This document shows positions 36,591-45,687 of a stretch of 64,000 nucleotides of DNA, one piece after another. Under the pieces are notes generated by a model. That model was not told where the DNA came from. It searched no databases and saw nothing but the letters and a program-made list of their open reading frames with translations. Source of the DNA: Stenotrophomonas maltophilia (GTDB lineage: Bacteria; Pseudomonadota; Gammaproteobacteria; Xanthomonadales; Xanthomonadaceae); contig NZ_NIVS01000003.1 of the NCBI RefSeq assembly GCF_002205165.1, positions 1 through 64,000 on the forward strand, read 5' to 3'. Within the stretch, counting starts at the first letter, position 1, and every line of letters starts with the position of its first letter. The position numbers were made by a program, and so were the translations under genes.

Positions 36591-38165
36591 CTATCCTTGG
36601 GACGACGACGGTGTGGAATGAGAAGCGGGGGCCTGCAAGTCGGGCGCGGGAATGTAGGTCAGCCGCAGTACGAAGGGAACCATCACCAGCGCCAGAACGC
36701 CCAGCACGCGATAGGCATCCGCGACCGACAGCACCAGCGCCTGCTGGCCGATGATTCCCATCAGTTGAGCGGGCTCCGGAGCAAGCGGGACGGAGTTGCC
36801 TACCAACGCAGCGTGGTCCAGCAGCATTTCCGCGTGGAACCGCTGTCTCACGGTCACGAGTTGCCCAACCACCGCGCCCCCGAGTACCGACCCCAGGGCG
36901 CGCAGCGTGTTGATGTTCCCCGACACATACGGGCCTTCGCTGGGATGTACGACGCTGGTACACAGGAACAGCATCGAGACGACAGCCATGGGCTGGCCAA
37001 AGGCTTGCAGCGTCTGCGTCATAACGAACTGGTCGCGGTTCCAATCGGAAGTCAATTGCGCACCAAAGAAGCACGCCAGGGCGATCAGCAGCAGGCCGCC
37101 CGCGAACACGAATCGGGCATCGACCCATTTCCGGTACAGGAACAGCGCCACCACGGAACCCAGGACCAGTTGAGGCAGCGCGACGATGAGCCCGATTGGT
37201 GCCATCTGAAGCGGTCGGTAGCTTTGGAGCGGCCCGAGATAGGTCATCGGCAACATCACGCCAGAGGTCAGCACGACCAGAAGGCAGATGAACAAGGTGA
37301 AGCCCAACGCCAGGTTGCGGCGGCTGAGCATCTGCAATTTGATGAACGGCGCCGGGTGATACCACTCCGTCAGCAGATAGGCCGCCAGCAGCGTCAGCCC
37401 GGCCACCAATGAGACGACGATGAGGGGGGAGTTGAACCAGTCCAGCCGCACGCCCTGATCCAGGGCGACGGTAATCAGGGCAAATGCCGGCATGCCGAAA
37501 GCCATGCCCGGCCAGTTGGCCTGCGGGAAGCGGTCTGTCTGGATCGGGTCTTTCGGCAGGCCCCATCCGATCAACAAGGCGGCAATGGCCGCGAGCGGAA
37601 GGATTTGCCAGTACACCCAGCGCCAATCGAACAGGCCATCCGTCCATTGCCCCGCCAGCCAGATCGAGAGGTTGGGGGCGAAGGTGGCCGTCAGTGCATA
37701 CAGCGCCAGTCCGTGCAGCCGTATGTGGGGTGGCAGGAACTTCAACGCCGCCATCATCAGCACGGGAATCATCGTGCCGCTGGCGATGCCTTGCAGGAAG
37801 CGCATGGCCAGCAGCAGATCGAGGTCATGGATGAAGGGAATGCACACCGCCAGCAAGGTGCATGCGCCGATCATCCACAGCTCGAAGCGGCGCACTGAGA
37901 GCGTGATGGCGAACCATGCCGCAAACGGCATGGCGATCACTTCGCCGGCGCTATAGACGGTCGTGAGCCAGGAGGCGTCGTCCAGGCCGAAGCCCAGCGC
38001 GCCACGCACGTCCGCCAGCGCCAACGCGCCCACGCGGTTGTTCAGTCCGGCCATCATGGCCGCGATGAGGATGCCGACCAGCCCGGCGATCGCCCGCTTC
38101 GGCGGGGCTACCGCAGCAGCGGGTGCGGGTGGCGCCGCTGTCGGCTGCAACGCTGCGGCACTCAT
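36591..38165 (-). CDS. DHA2-family MFS multidrug transporter (EmrB-like)
   Basis: This 524-residue proton antiporter has fourteen predicted transmembrane helices. Conserved features include LTTVYSAGEVIAMPFAAW in TM2 and the loop motif LAMRFLQGIASG. It is the inner-membrane pump of a tripartite EmrAB-type system. Its ATG overlaps the stop of the outer-membrane gene (ATGA). The Pro/Ala-rich N-terminus (about 1-25) is cytoplasmic. Confidence 0.9.
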   Translation of the reverse strand: MSAAALQPTAAPPAPAAAVAPPKRAIAGLVGILIAAMMAGLNNRVGALALADVRGALGFGLDDASWLTTVYSAGEVIAMPFAAWFAITLSVRRFELWMIGACTLLAVCIPFIHDLDLLLAMRFLQGIASGTMIPVLMMAALKFLPPHIRLHGLALYALTATFAPNLSIWLAGQWTDGLFDWRWVYWQILPLAAIAALLIGWGLPKDPIQTDRFPQANWPGMAFGMPAFALITVALDQGVRLDWFNSPLIVVSLVAGLTLLAAYLLTEWYHPAPFIKLQMLSRRNLALGFTLFICLLVVLTSGVMLPMTYLGPLQSYRPLQMAPIGLIVALPQLVLGSVVALFLYRKWVDARFVFAGGLLLIALACFFGAQLTSDWNRDQFVMTQTLQAFGQPMAVVSMLFLCTSVVHPSEGPYVSGNINTLRALGSVLGGAVVGQLVTVRQRFHAEMLLDHAALVGNSVPLAPEPAQLMGIIGQQALVLSVADAYRVLGVLALVMVPFVLRLTYIPAPDLQAPASHSTPSSSQG

Positions 38166-39697
38166 TGGCCGGCCTTTGATGGCGAGGTGGCAGACGACGC
38201 AGTGGTCGTCAGGGGCGCATCGCCGCCGGCCTGCCGGTCGGATGTGAGTGCGTCAGGGTCCCAGCCACCGCCCAGCGACTTGTAGAGATTGACCAGGGTG
38301 AGCGCGGCGTTGGTGGCGCTGGCATTGAGGCTGGTCTGGCTGGCAAGGACGCCACGCTGCGCGGCCAGGACATTCAGGTAGTCGGCAGCGCCTTCCTGAT
38401 AGCCGCGCTCGGCAGCATGCAGCGCCTGCTTGTTCTGTTCATACGAAACCAGCAATTCGGCATGTCGGTGCTGCTGGGCTGCCCAGGCGTCCAGGGCGTT
38501 GTCCACTTCATGCCAGGCTTGCAGCACCGTCTGCCGATAGGCAATGGCGGCTGTTCTTTGCCGTGCCTCGTTCAGCGCCAGGCGCTGCTTCAAACGACCG
38601 CCCTGAAAGATCGGGAGATAGACTGTCGGGCCAACGGAGAAGAACCGGGAATCCCAACTGTCGAGGTCGTTGAACTCGAAGGCCTCGACGCCGACTCTTC
38701 CCCGCAAGCCGATCCGCGGGTAGAAATCGGCCTTGGCGACGCCGATGGCCGCCGTCGCGGCATGGAGCTGGGCTTCGGCGCGCTGTATGTCCGGCCGCCT
38801 GTGCGCCAATTCGGAGGGCAGGCCCACCGGCACATTGGAAGGAAGCGAAGGCAAGGGCATCGCCTCAAGCAACTGCGCATCGAGGGCGCGCGGCTCCTCC
38901 CCCTGCAGCAGTGCCAAGGCGTTCATCAGCGTGTTGCGGCGCTGGACCAGTTCTGGCACCAGCGCCTCCACCGTTGCCAGTTGCGCGCGCGCCGAAGCGG
39001 TTTCAAAGCGCGTGGCGACACCGTTGCGCTCACGGCTTTCGGCAAGGCGCAGGGTGCGATCGGCGACCTCCAGGTTCTGCCGGGTGATGTCCAGTTGCGC
39101 CTGCGTTCCTCGCAATTGGAGGTAGGTGCGGGCCACTTCGGCGGACAAGGCCACCCGTGCCGCCTCGCGCTCATACACAGTGGCCTCGAAGGCGGCTGCG
39201 GCGCCTTCGCGCGATCGCCGCGCGCGGCCCCACAGATCGAGTTCCCAACTGGCGTCGAATCCCAACTGCCAGAAATCGCTCGCGCTCGTCGGTGCACCCA
39301 ACGCGGCAAACTTGCCGTGCTCGCTGAGGGCCTCGCGGGAATAGCCTGCCGATGCGCCCACGCTGGGCAGCAGCAGCGAGGAAGCAATCCCCAACTGCGC
39401 CCGGCTTTGCTCAATGCGCTCGGAAGCGATCTGCAGGTTCAGGTTGCCCGCCTGCGCACGGGCTTGCAGATCCGCTAACACGTCATCGTTGAACAGCGTC
39501 CACCATGACGATGGGAAGTTCGCAGCGGATGTTTCCTGAGCCTGCGCGTAATCCGCCCTGGGCGACAGTTGAACGGCTGCAAGCCTGTCGTCGGGTTTCA
39601 CGAAGTCAGGACCCACCGCACAGCCGACCAGTGAGATCGTGCAGAGCGCCGTGCCTGCTTGTCGCAGCAGTTGTGAGAGCAGCGGTTGTGACGTCAT
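38162..39697 (-). CDS. Outer-membrane efflux lipoprotein of the ICE cassette
   Basis: This 511-residue NodT/OprM-type channel has a lipobox SLVGC (Cys26) and two OEP repeats with the family segment TYLQLRGTQAQLDITRQNLE. It is related to the SmeX-like protein at 125-1555 but clearly distinct. It is the first gene of the minus-strand cassette and lies downstream of a promoter-operator region shared with the divergent tetR gene. Confidence 0.88.
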   Translation of the reverse strand: MTSQPLLSQLLRQAGTALCTISLVGCAVGPDFVKPDDRLAAVQLSPRADYAQAQETSAANFPSSWWTLFNDDVLADLQARAQAGNLNLQIASERIEQSRAQLGIASSLLLPSVGASAGYSREALSEHGKFAALGAPTSASDFWQLGFDASWELDLWGRARRSREGAAAAFEATVYEREAARVALSAEVARTYLQLRGTQAQLDITRQNLEVADRTLRLAESRERNGVATRFETASARAQLATVEALVPELVQRRNTLMNALALLQGEEPRALDAQLLEAMPLPSLPSNVPVGLPSELAHRRPDIQRAEAQLHAATAAIGVAKADFYPRIGLRGRVGVEAFEFNDLDSWDSRFFSVGPTVYLPIFQGGRLKQRLALNEARQRTAAIAYRQTVLQAWHEVDNALDAWAAQQHRHAELLVSYEQNKQALHAAERGYQEGAADYLNVLAAQRGVLASQTSLNASATNAALTLVNLYKSLGGGWDPDALTSDRQAGGDAPLTTTASSATSPSKAGQ

Positions 39698-39717
39698 GAA
39701 GGTTTATCCAATGCGCG

Positions 39718-39846
39718 AATAGTACCGAACCGCTCGGTGTGATTTACGATAAAAGTTAAGCCGACGGCTCACAAGAAACCTGCTTAGGTGCAGATGCCTG
39801 TGAGACGAATGGTTAGGTTGATGCGTACCGAGCGGTTTGGTACTAT
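39718..39846. promoter_or_regulatory. Divergent promoters with two TetR operators
   Basis: The 15-mer ACCGAACCGCTCGGT is at 39724-39738 and its inverted near-copy ACCGAGCGGTTTGGT at 39827-39841. Each is itself a palindrome (ACCGA/TCGGT type). The right copy fills the 17-bp spacer between TTGATG (39818-39823) and TACTAT (39841-39846), a good sigma70 promoter for tetR. The left copy stands in the same place relative to a minus-strand TACTAT (39718-39723), though its -35 is poor. A TetR repressor binding both would shut off both directions. Confidence 0.75.
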
Positions 39847-39888
39847 ATAGAATCCTGGCCACCGTGTCAAAACTTCCGACCCAAGCAG

Positions 39889-40569
39889 ATGCGACGAACC
39901 AACCAAGTCATGACCGCCCCGCCGCCGAGCAGCGGCGAGCTGAACGCCAAGGCTCTCACCGTTCTGCGCGCTGCGCGAAACGTCTTCCTGACCCATGGGT
40001 TCAGCGCGGCAACAACCGACATGATCCAGCGCGAGGCTGGCGTGTCCAAGTCCACGGTTTACGCGCACTACGCGAACAAGGAAGCACTCTTCACCGCGGT
40101 AATCGAAGCCGAATGTGCAGCGTTCACGAACACGGTGCAGGGCATCGAGTTCCGCCCGGGGAAGCTGCGAGAAACGTTGACCCTGTTGGCTCGGGCCTAC
40201 TTGAACATCGTGCTGTCTCCGGGCGGGCTGGCTGTCTTCCGCGTCGTGATCGCCGAAGGCCCACGCTTTCCCCAGCTCGCACGGACGTTCTATCTGGCCG
40301 GCCCGCAGGTCATGACGGCGATGGTGGCCGAACAACTGGCCAATGCGGCAGCATCCGGCGAGGTCGATCTTGGCGAGATTGGCCGCGAGACGGCCGCCAG
40401 TCTGTTCATCAACTTGGTTCGCGGCGAACCCCAGCTTCAGTGCCTGACTCATCCGGATGCCGCACCTTCCTCGGCGCAGATTGACCAGTGGGCGAACGCA
40501 GCCGTGGTGACATTCATGCGTGCCTATGGTTGCGGTGAGGAAGCGCCCAGTAGACGCTCCCGATCATGA
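39889..40569 (+). CDS. TetR-family regulator of the efflux cassette
   Basis: This 226-residue protein has an N-terminal TetR HTH (about 22-70; FLTHGFSAATTDMIQREAGV, then STVYAHYANKEALF) and a C-terminal ligand-binding domain (AefR-like length). It is divergent from the outer-membrane gene and likely represses the cassette through the two operators next to it. An in-frame ATG at codon 8 is an alternative start. It overlaps marR by 4 bp. Confidence 0.87.
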   Translation: MRRTNQVMTAPPPSSGELNAKALTVLRAARNVFLTHGFSAATTDMIQREAGVSKSTVYAHYANKEALFTAVIEAECAAFTNTVQGIEFRPGKLRETLTLLARAYLNIVLSPGGLAVFRVVIAEGPRFPQLARTFYLAGPQVMTAMVAEQLANAAASGEVDLGEIGRETAASLFINLVRGEPQLQCLTHPDAAPSSAQIDQWANAAVVTFMRAYGCGEEAPSRRSRS

Positions 40570-41018
40570 TGCCGAATGGGGCAACCGGCACGGAGAAATC
40601 AGACGTTGCCCTTAGGGTGATGGCGCTTTCTACGGCCATCACGCGGCTTTTCACAGCAAGGAATCAAGTGCTGAATCGCGTGGCTGCTCCGTTTGGTTTG
40701 ACCGCTGTGCAGGTGATGGCGCTACACCAGATGTCGGTCACTCCAGCATGTACGCCTAGCACTTTGGCTCGTAGCCTGGCAGTCGATTCTGCCTCGGTTA
40801 CTAGGCTATTAGACCGTCTTGAGAATAAGGGCATGATCCAAAGAACGGCGCAAGAGCGTTTGGATCGCACGCATGACCGCAGAGTTATCGAAATTGTTCT
40901 GACTGAACGTGGAAACAACGCGATACGTGAGTTGAAATCACATTGGCACTGCGCGCTCTCGGAATTGACGGAGGTTTGCAAACAAAGCGAAATACATGAG
41001 TTAGCACTAGCTGATTGA
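40566..41018 (+). CDS. MarR-family regulator at the cassette edge
   Basis: This 150-residue MarR-type protein has a winged HTH (about 60-110; LARSLAVDSASVTRLLDRLE, then RRVIEIVLTERG). It is cotranscribed with tetR (ATGA overlap). Its last four codons lie inside the 3' end of the convergent relaxase gene, so its C-terminus may have been set by the insertion event. It looks lower in GC than its neighbours. The regulated genes are unknown, but the efflux cassette is the obvious candidate. Confidence 0.8.
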   Translation: MMPNGATGTEKSDVALRVMALSTAITRLFTARNQVLNRVAAPFGLTAVQVMALHQMSVTPACTPSTLARSLAVDSASVTRLLDRLENKGMIQRTAQERLDRTHDRRVIEIVLTERGNNAIRELKSHWHCALSELTEVCKQSEIHELALAD

Positions 41019-42992
41019 CAGCCCGCGCTGCCGCCCCATCTCCCACGACACGCCACCACCGCGCACCGTTGCGGCAATCTGCTGTCCCAGCCGTTGCTCG
41101 ATCACGGGTTTCCACGGCACCAGTGAGAACCCCATGCCGTCATCGAGCATCGCGTAGCGCCCACTGGCGAGCATGACGGAGCGCCGGTAGATGCCAGCCA
41201 CGCGCTGCCCGTCGGCCACCGGGCGATGCTCTAAGCCGGTGTCGGCCGCAATGTCTTTGGCGACCTGCGCCAGGTCCTGGTTGCGCAGCGTGCCCAGCAG
41301 GTTGCGCGCGAGGATCACACGCTGCCCGTGCCGCTCGGCCAGCCCCTGTTCGGCCAGAAAGTCGGCGCGTTGCTGCATCGCCTGTCTGGCCTCGCCACCA
41401 AAACCCAGGTCGCCCAAGCCCGAGCCACCAGCGATCAGTTGCTGGTCGAGCCAGGTGGCTCCGATCACGCGGGCCTGCCGCTCGATGGGCAGGTGCGATT
41501 TCAGTTCCACGGCCACGCCGCCCAGGCGCTGTGCGTCATAGCGGCGGCCCTGTTCGGCCAGGTCGTCCGGCACCTTCCATAGCCCCTCGGCCACGCGCTC
41601 CACGATGCCTGCGCGGCGCAGGGCTTCCAGCCGGCGGACGTGGGCCGCGACGACTTCCTGCGGATCGCGGCCGGGCACGGCTTGACCCTGCGCAACGGCC
41701 AGGTGATGGTCGGTGCGGTATAGGCCGCCGCTCGCCAGTGCGGTGATGTTCTTGTCGGCAGCGCGCACGTCAGCCGATCCCTTCACCTCCACCACCGCGC
41801 CGGTCGGATAGTTCGCCAGTTCGTCGCGGGCATTGAGCGCGACGTAATGGGCTTTGCCGTCCACGCCGTCGATGACCAGATAGCCCCGGTCGCGCAGCTC
41901 GTCGGCCAGCCCCTTCGCGGCCACGCGACCGACGATGGTTCGGCCATCGTCCCCCGGCTCGAACACCGCCAACTCGCGCGGCTCGCCACGCATGGCCCGC
42001 TGCATGGTGCGGATGATGTCGCCACGCTCGCCCAGGGCACGCAAGGTCTTCTCGGCGTCGGCATGGAAGGCCAAGGTGCCCGGCCGCAGCTCGTCGGCCA
42101 GGCCAAGGCGCTGCAAGCGTTGCAGGCGGCCGATCAGCAGCAGGCGCTGACGTTGCAACCGCGGTTCGTTGAGGCGTTCGACATGCACTCGGCCATCATC
42201 GCCGGCCTCACGTTGCAGCGTGCGGTCGAGGCTCGTCCATCGCTCTTGCTCGACCTCGCGCTGCAAAGTCTGCTGGATCTCCAGTTCGGTGCGCGGCCCC
42301 AGCCATTCGGTCGCCAGTTCGGCGGCGCGATGGCGGAAGCCATCGGCGATGTAGTCGCCCGCGATGATGAGGTCTTTGCCGGTGTCATCGCGCCCGCGCA
42401 CGACGATGTGCGTGTGCGGGTTGTCGGTGTTCCAGTGAGTGACGGCCACCCAATCGAGGCCCGTGCCCAGGTCGGCCTCCATGCGGCCCATGAGGTGCCG
42501 CGTGTAGGTGCGCAGGTCTTCCAGTTCCGCGCCATCCTCGGGCGAGAGGATGAAGCGGAAATGGTGTCGGTCGTCGGCGCAGTGTTCCTTGAAGGCGTCG
42601 AGGTCGGCAGCATCGGTCTGCGGCCCATAGGCTTGGCCCGGCTCGCCATCGCGGCCCACACCGTCGCGCTCGATGTAGCGCAGGTGCTTGGCGAGCGACT
42701 GCGGGCTGGCTTGGCGCTGGTTGACCAGCAGCGTCTTGATGGTCACGCGCCGCGACATGGGCGTGAGCTTCGCTCCGGCGAAGCGCGCCGCCGTGTGGCC
42801 GCGCCCCAGGCGCGAGCCGGGCCGCTGGCCGGTGCCCCTCCCGGTGCCGCTCGCAGTGCCAAGACGGCGCACAGTGGACTTGCCGCTGCTGGCTTTGCCC
42901 GCCTGCTTGAGCACCTTGGAGACGAAGCCCTGGCCCCGGTTCTTCGGGGCGCTGGGGCGGATGCGGAAATCGTCGTCGCGGCGGTCGCTCAT
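41007..42992 (-). CDS. Relaxase with DUF3363 (VirD2/RlxS type)
   Basis: This 661-residue DNA-nicking enzyme starts conjugal transfer at oriT. Its N-terminal 75 residues are basic and Gly/Arg-rich. The relaxase domain follows, with histidine motif NPHTHIVVRG (His193, His195) and a nearby His186. The C-terminal two thirds match DUF3363. It begins MSDRRDDDFRIRP, typical of Tn4371-type ICEs; longer frames upstream are GC-rich shadows. It is called TraI in related elements. Its 3' end overlaps marR on the other strand. Confidence 0.88.
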   Translation of the reverse strand: MSDRRDDDFRIRPSAPKNRGQGFVSKVLKQAGKASSGKSTVRRLGTASGTGRGTGQRPGSRLGRGHTAARFAGAKLTPMSRRVTIKTLLVNQRQASPQSLAKHLRYIERDGVGRDGEPGQAYGPQTDAADLDAFKEHCADDRHHFRFILSPEDGAELEDLRTYTRHLMGRMEADLGTGLDWVAVTHWNTDNPHTHIVVRGRDDTGKDLIIAGDYIADGFRHRAAELATEWLGPRTELEIQQTLQREVEQERWTSLDRTLQREAGDDGRVHVERLNEPRLQRQRLLLIGRLQRLQRLGLADELRPGTLAFHADAEKTLRALGERGDIIRTMQRAMRGEPRELAVFEPGDDGRTIVGRVAAKGLADELRDRGYLVIDGVDGKAHYVALNARDELANYPTGAVVEVKGSADVRAADKNITALASGGLYRTDHHLAVAQGQAVPGRDPQEVVAAHVRRLEALRRAGIVERVAEGLWKVPDDLAEQGRRYDAQRLGGVAVELKSHLPIERQARVIGATWLDQQLIAGGSGLGDLGFGGEARQAMQQRADFLAEQGLAERHGQRVILARNLLGTLRNQDLAQVAKDIAADTGLEHRPVADGQRVAGIYRRSVMLASGRYAMLDDGMGFSLVPWKPVIEQRLGQQIAATVRGGGVSWEMGRQRGLSIS

Positions 42993-43076
42993 GGCTGCGT
43001 TCCCTGTAAGCTCCGGCGTGTCCGGTCGTGCGAAGCACGCAGACATGCCCGCATCGGCGCGGGCTTCGCGCCCCAA

Positions 43077-43107
43077 GCGGCACGGCGGCGAAGCCGCTCC
43101 GTGCCGC
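43077..43107. other. Hairpin upstream of the relaxase gene (candidate oriT)
   Basis: A perfect 9-bp inverted repeat GCGGCACGG/CCGTGCCGC encloses a second 4-bp stem CGGC/GCCG with loop GAA. It lies in the 448-bp region between relaxase and TraF genes that otherwise contains no supported gene. oriT is commonly next to the relaxase gene, so this is a candidate structural element of oriT. No nic sequence was recognised. Confidence 0.35.
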
Positions 43108-43440
43108 GCCACCCCCATGTGCAGACAGGCTTTCGACGCGGCCCGGTGCCGCGTCCTTTTGTCTTGCCTTCCGCCTTTGCCCTTCGCTGTCGCTCCGGGC
43201 GTCGGCGGCCCGGCGGCGCTGTGCTGCTTGCAGCCAGCACGCCGGCGAACGCGCCAATGGCCGCAGGCCAGGCGCGTTCGAGGCAAGACGCCTGCACGCT
43301 GGACGGCTGCGCCGGATGTTGCGCGAAGCGCGGCGCGAATGCGCCCGCGCTGCACGCGCGACGACACGGCGGCGGCAGCCGGAACGGCATGCCCGATGGC
43401 ACGATGAGAGGCACGGCAACGTGCAGTGAATCGGCGGCCA

Positions 43441-44040
43441 TCATGGGCGTGTCTCCAGCCAGACCGGGTCCGCGACGCCGATCACGGCGGATGCGCTGAC
43501 CGGGCCGAAATAACGGCTGTCGAACGATGCCGGATTGGTCACGCTCAACAGGAACAGTTCGCCGGGTTCGAGGCGGCGGCAAAGCTGCAAGGATGGCAGC
43601 GGCCGGCCCAGCCGGTCAGTAGGCAGCGCGGCGGCCGCAGGCACGCCGTCGATGCGTACCTGCCCGGCGACGATGCAAACGTGTTGCGGCGCGACTGCGC
43701 CCACACGTTTGAGCAGCGGAACGCGGGTCGGCAGGTAGCCGCGCTGCGCAGCCAGCATGGCGGCCCTGTCGGGCAGCGGCACCAGCACGATGCTGTCCAC
43801 GGACAACGGACGTGGCAGCGAGGCGGTGCGCGGGTCGAACGGTTCGATGCGATACCAGCCGACCGCCACGCTGTCGGACGGGTTGTAGGTCAGACGCGGC
43901 AGCGGCGACACGAACACCGCCCAGGCCAGCGCAGCGAGGCCGACGGCAGCGAAGCCCGCCAGCACGATGCGAACGCGCAGGCGCGAGCGAGGATGCGGCG
44001 CGACTTCGTGCGTGCATGTGGTGTTGGATTGGGTCGTCAT
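43441..44040 (-). CDS. traF: TraF-type S26 signal peptidase
   Basis: This 199-residue membrane peptidase has an N-terminal transmembrane segment (VLAGFAAVGLAALAWAVF). The catalytic Ser is in NPSDSVAVGWY (about residue 57) and the Lys in LLKRVGA (about 112). TraF processes and cyclises the TrbC pilin in RP4-like systems. Its ATG overlaps the DUF2840 stop. Confidence 0.9.
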   Translation of the reverse strand: MTTQSNTTCTHEVAPHPRSRLRVRIVLAGFAAVGLAALAWAVFVSPLPRLTYNPSDSVAVGWYRIEPFDPRTASLPRPLSVDSIVLVPLPDRAAMLAAQRGYLPTRVPLLKRVGAVAPQHVCIVAGQVRIDGVPAAAALPTDRLGRPLPSLQLCRRLEPGELFLLSVTNPASFDSRYFGPVSASAVIGVADPVWLETRP

Positions 44041-44570
44041 GGCAGCGCCCTTCCGGCCAGCCAGGCGGCGTGCCGCTCGGCGGTGTATTCGGGCAGCGCC
44101 AGGCGGGCCGCCAGACGGTTGCCCAGCGTGCGCCAGTACGCGGGTGACACGTCGATGGCGACGATGCCTTGCCCTTCGATGCCGTCGATGCGTTCCAGCA
44201 CGGCCCGCACCGTGTTTTCGCCTTCGGCGTGCAGCAGCAGGCGTGCGCCCGGCCGCACACCGGGGATGCGCTGCATGTCGTCCAGCGGCGTGGCGGCTTG
44301 CATCACCATGAGTTGCCAGCGGATCGTGCCGTAGTCGTTTGCTTCCCAGCGCACGCGGCAGAACATTGCACGCGGCAGGAACACCGCGCAGCGCCGCCAG
44401 CGGTCGAGCTGGTGCGTGCGCGCAGGTTCGCCGAAGCGCAGGTAGAGCTTGAAGCGCGGTTCGATGTAGGCCAGTGCCACGCGCGTCAGCGGCGCCCTGG
44501 CAGGATGGCCGGAAGGAGCTGCGAGCGCAGCCGTAGCCGCGCCAGCGGCAGGCGAAGCGGATGCGGTCAT
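44037..44570 (-). CDS. DUF2840 protein
   Basis: This 177-residue protein is of unknown function and regularly found between traF and the partition genes of Tn4371-type ICEs. It has an Ala/Pro-rich N-terminus of about 35 residues and then conserved segments (LYLRFGEPARTHQLDRW, PGVRPGARLLLHAEG). The ATG at 44570 overlaps the stop of the RHH gene, which sets the start over a longer open frame. Confidence 0.82.
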   Translation of the reverse strand: MTASASPAAGAATAALAAPSGHPARAPLTRVALAYIEPRFKLYLRFGEPARTHQLDRWRRCAVFLPRAMFCRVRWEANDYGTIRWQLMVMQAATPLDDMQRIPGVRPGARLLLHAEGENTVRAVLERIDGIEGQGIVAIDVSPAYWRTLGNRLAARLALPEYTAERHAAWLAGRALP

Positions 44571-44851
44571 GGGGTGTTCTCCCTGCGATGCTCGGGAAAC
44601 TCCCGCTCCAGCAGGCCGCGCAGCAGATCGGCCACGGTCACGCCTTGCGTGAAGGCCGACACCTTGATGCGCGCGCGCAGCGCGGGCGTGATGTCGAGGG
44701 TCAGGCGGGCGGTGTAGAGGTCGCCCTTGCCCAGCGCATCGGCGTCGCCTTGGCGAATCCACGCCTCGGCTTGCGGATTCGCGGGCGGACGCGCGCCGAT
44801 GCCGACGCGCTTTGCCGTGCGTCTGCTGTTCGGTGGCGGCTTCTCGGTCAT
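44567..44851 (-). CDS. RHH-type partition accessory protein
   Basis: This 94-residue basic protein has a C-terminal ribbon-helix-helix-like segment (ARLTLDITPALRARIKVSAF). Its ATG at 44851 overlaps the parA stop (ATGA), so this start is preferred over the ATG three codons upstream. It probably serves as the DNA-binding partner of ParA, a role ParG/Omega-like proteins play. Confidence 0.75.
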   Translation of the reverse strand: MTEKPPPNSRRTAKRVGIGARPPANPQAEAWIRQGDADALGKGDLYTARLTLDITPALRARIKVSAFTQGVTVADLLRGLLEREFPEHRRENTP

Positions 44852-45486
44852 GTCGGCCACCGCAGCAGTTCGTCCACCAGCGCGGTGATTTCACGCGCGG
44901 CGGCGCTGTCCGGCGCCGTCTCGCGTGCGAGCCGACCGGCGGCCACGCTGTCGGCGAAGACGATGCGCTGGCGAACCTCGGCGCGCAGCGCCGGCAGCGG
45001 TTGGTCGGCCAGCGACTGCCGCGCCTCGCGCCCGATGATCGTGGTGCTGACGCGCCGGTTGATGACGAAGGCCGCGCGCAGCGCAGGCCGGAACACCTGG
45101 GCCTCGCGGATCAGCGCCACCATCTCGGCGCTGGCCCGCAGGTCGTAGGGGCTGGGTTGCACGGGGATCAGCACGCGCTCGGCCGCCAGCAGCGCGGAGC
45201 GCGCCAGTGCCGCGATGCGTGGCGGGCCGTCGATGACGACGTGATCGGCCCGCCTGGCGAGTTCTGGTGCTTCCTGATGCAGCGTTTCGCGTGCCAGGCC
45301 CACGGCGCTGAACAACCTTGGCAAACCCTGCTGGCTTCTGCGCTGTGTCCAGTCCAGCGATGAACCCTGCGGGTCGGCGTCCAGCAGGACGACGTGCTGG
45401 CCGCGCATCGCCAGCTCGCCGGCGATGTGTGTGGCGAGCGTGGTCTTGCCCACGCCGCCTTTCTGGTTGAGCAGAGCGACGATCAT
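44848..45486 (-). CDS. parA: ParA-family partition ATPase
   Basis: This 212-residue Walker-type ATPase has a deviant Walker A KGGVGKTTLA at about residues 9-18, LLDADPQGSS near 36-45 and HVVIDGPPRI near 75. No N-terminal HTH is present, so it belongs to the short (type Ib) ParA class that pairs with a small RHH protein. It helps maintain the excised ICE. The ATG at 45486 is chosen because family members begin MIVALLNQKGG. Confidence 0.9.
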   Translation of the reverse strand: MIVALLNQKGGVGKTTLATHIAGELAMRGQHVVLLDADPQGSSLDWTQRRSQQGLPRLFSAVGLARETLHQEAPELARRADHVVIDGPPRIAALARSALLAAERVLIPVQPSPYDLRASAEMVALIREAQVFRPALRAAFVINRRVSTTIIGREARQSLADQPLPALRAEVRQRIVFADSVAAGRLARETAPDSAAAREITALVDELLRWPT

Positions 45487-45614
45487 GGCGCGGCCCTCCC
45501 TCTTGGAAAGCCTTGCCTTGATTGGCCTGCAAAACCTGTCGGCTGCCGGCTGGTATTGCCTGCCGTTTGTGGCCGCGTGGTGGTTGTCCACCGCAGCGGC
45601 GTTTCCCTACTAAA

Positions 45615-45643
45615 AGTTAGAGAATTTAAGTTAGGGAAGTTAG
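45615..45643. repeat. Three AGTTAG boxes upstream of parA
   Basis: AGTTAG occurs at 45615-45620, 45629-45634 and 45638-45643 in a short AT-rich patch upstream of parA. It could be a partition-protein operator or the parA promoter region. Confidence 0.35.
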
Positions 45644-45687
45644 AGGGGCGCGAAACCCAATGCTGGCGCGGGTTTGCGGCCGATCGG

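Noticed and set aside
42993..43582. Open frames between relaxase and traF genes
   Set aside because: They are GC-rich, overlapping on both strands, with no ribosome site or family resemblance; the region is better viewed as non-coding.
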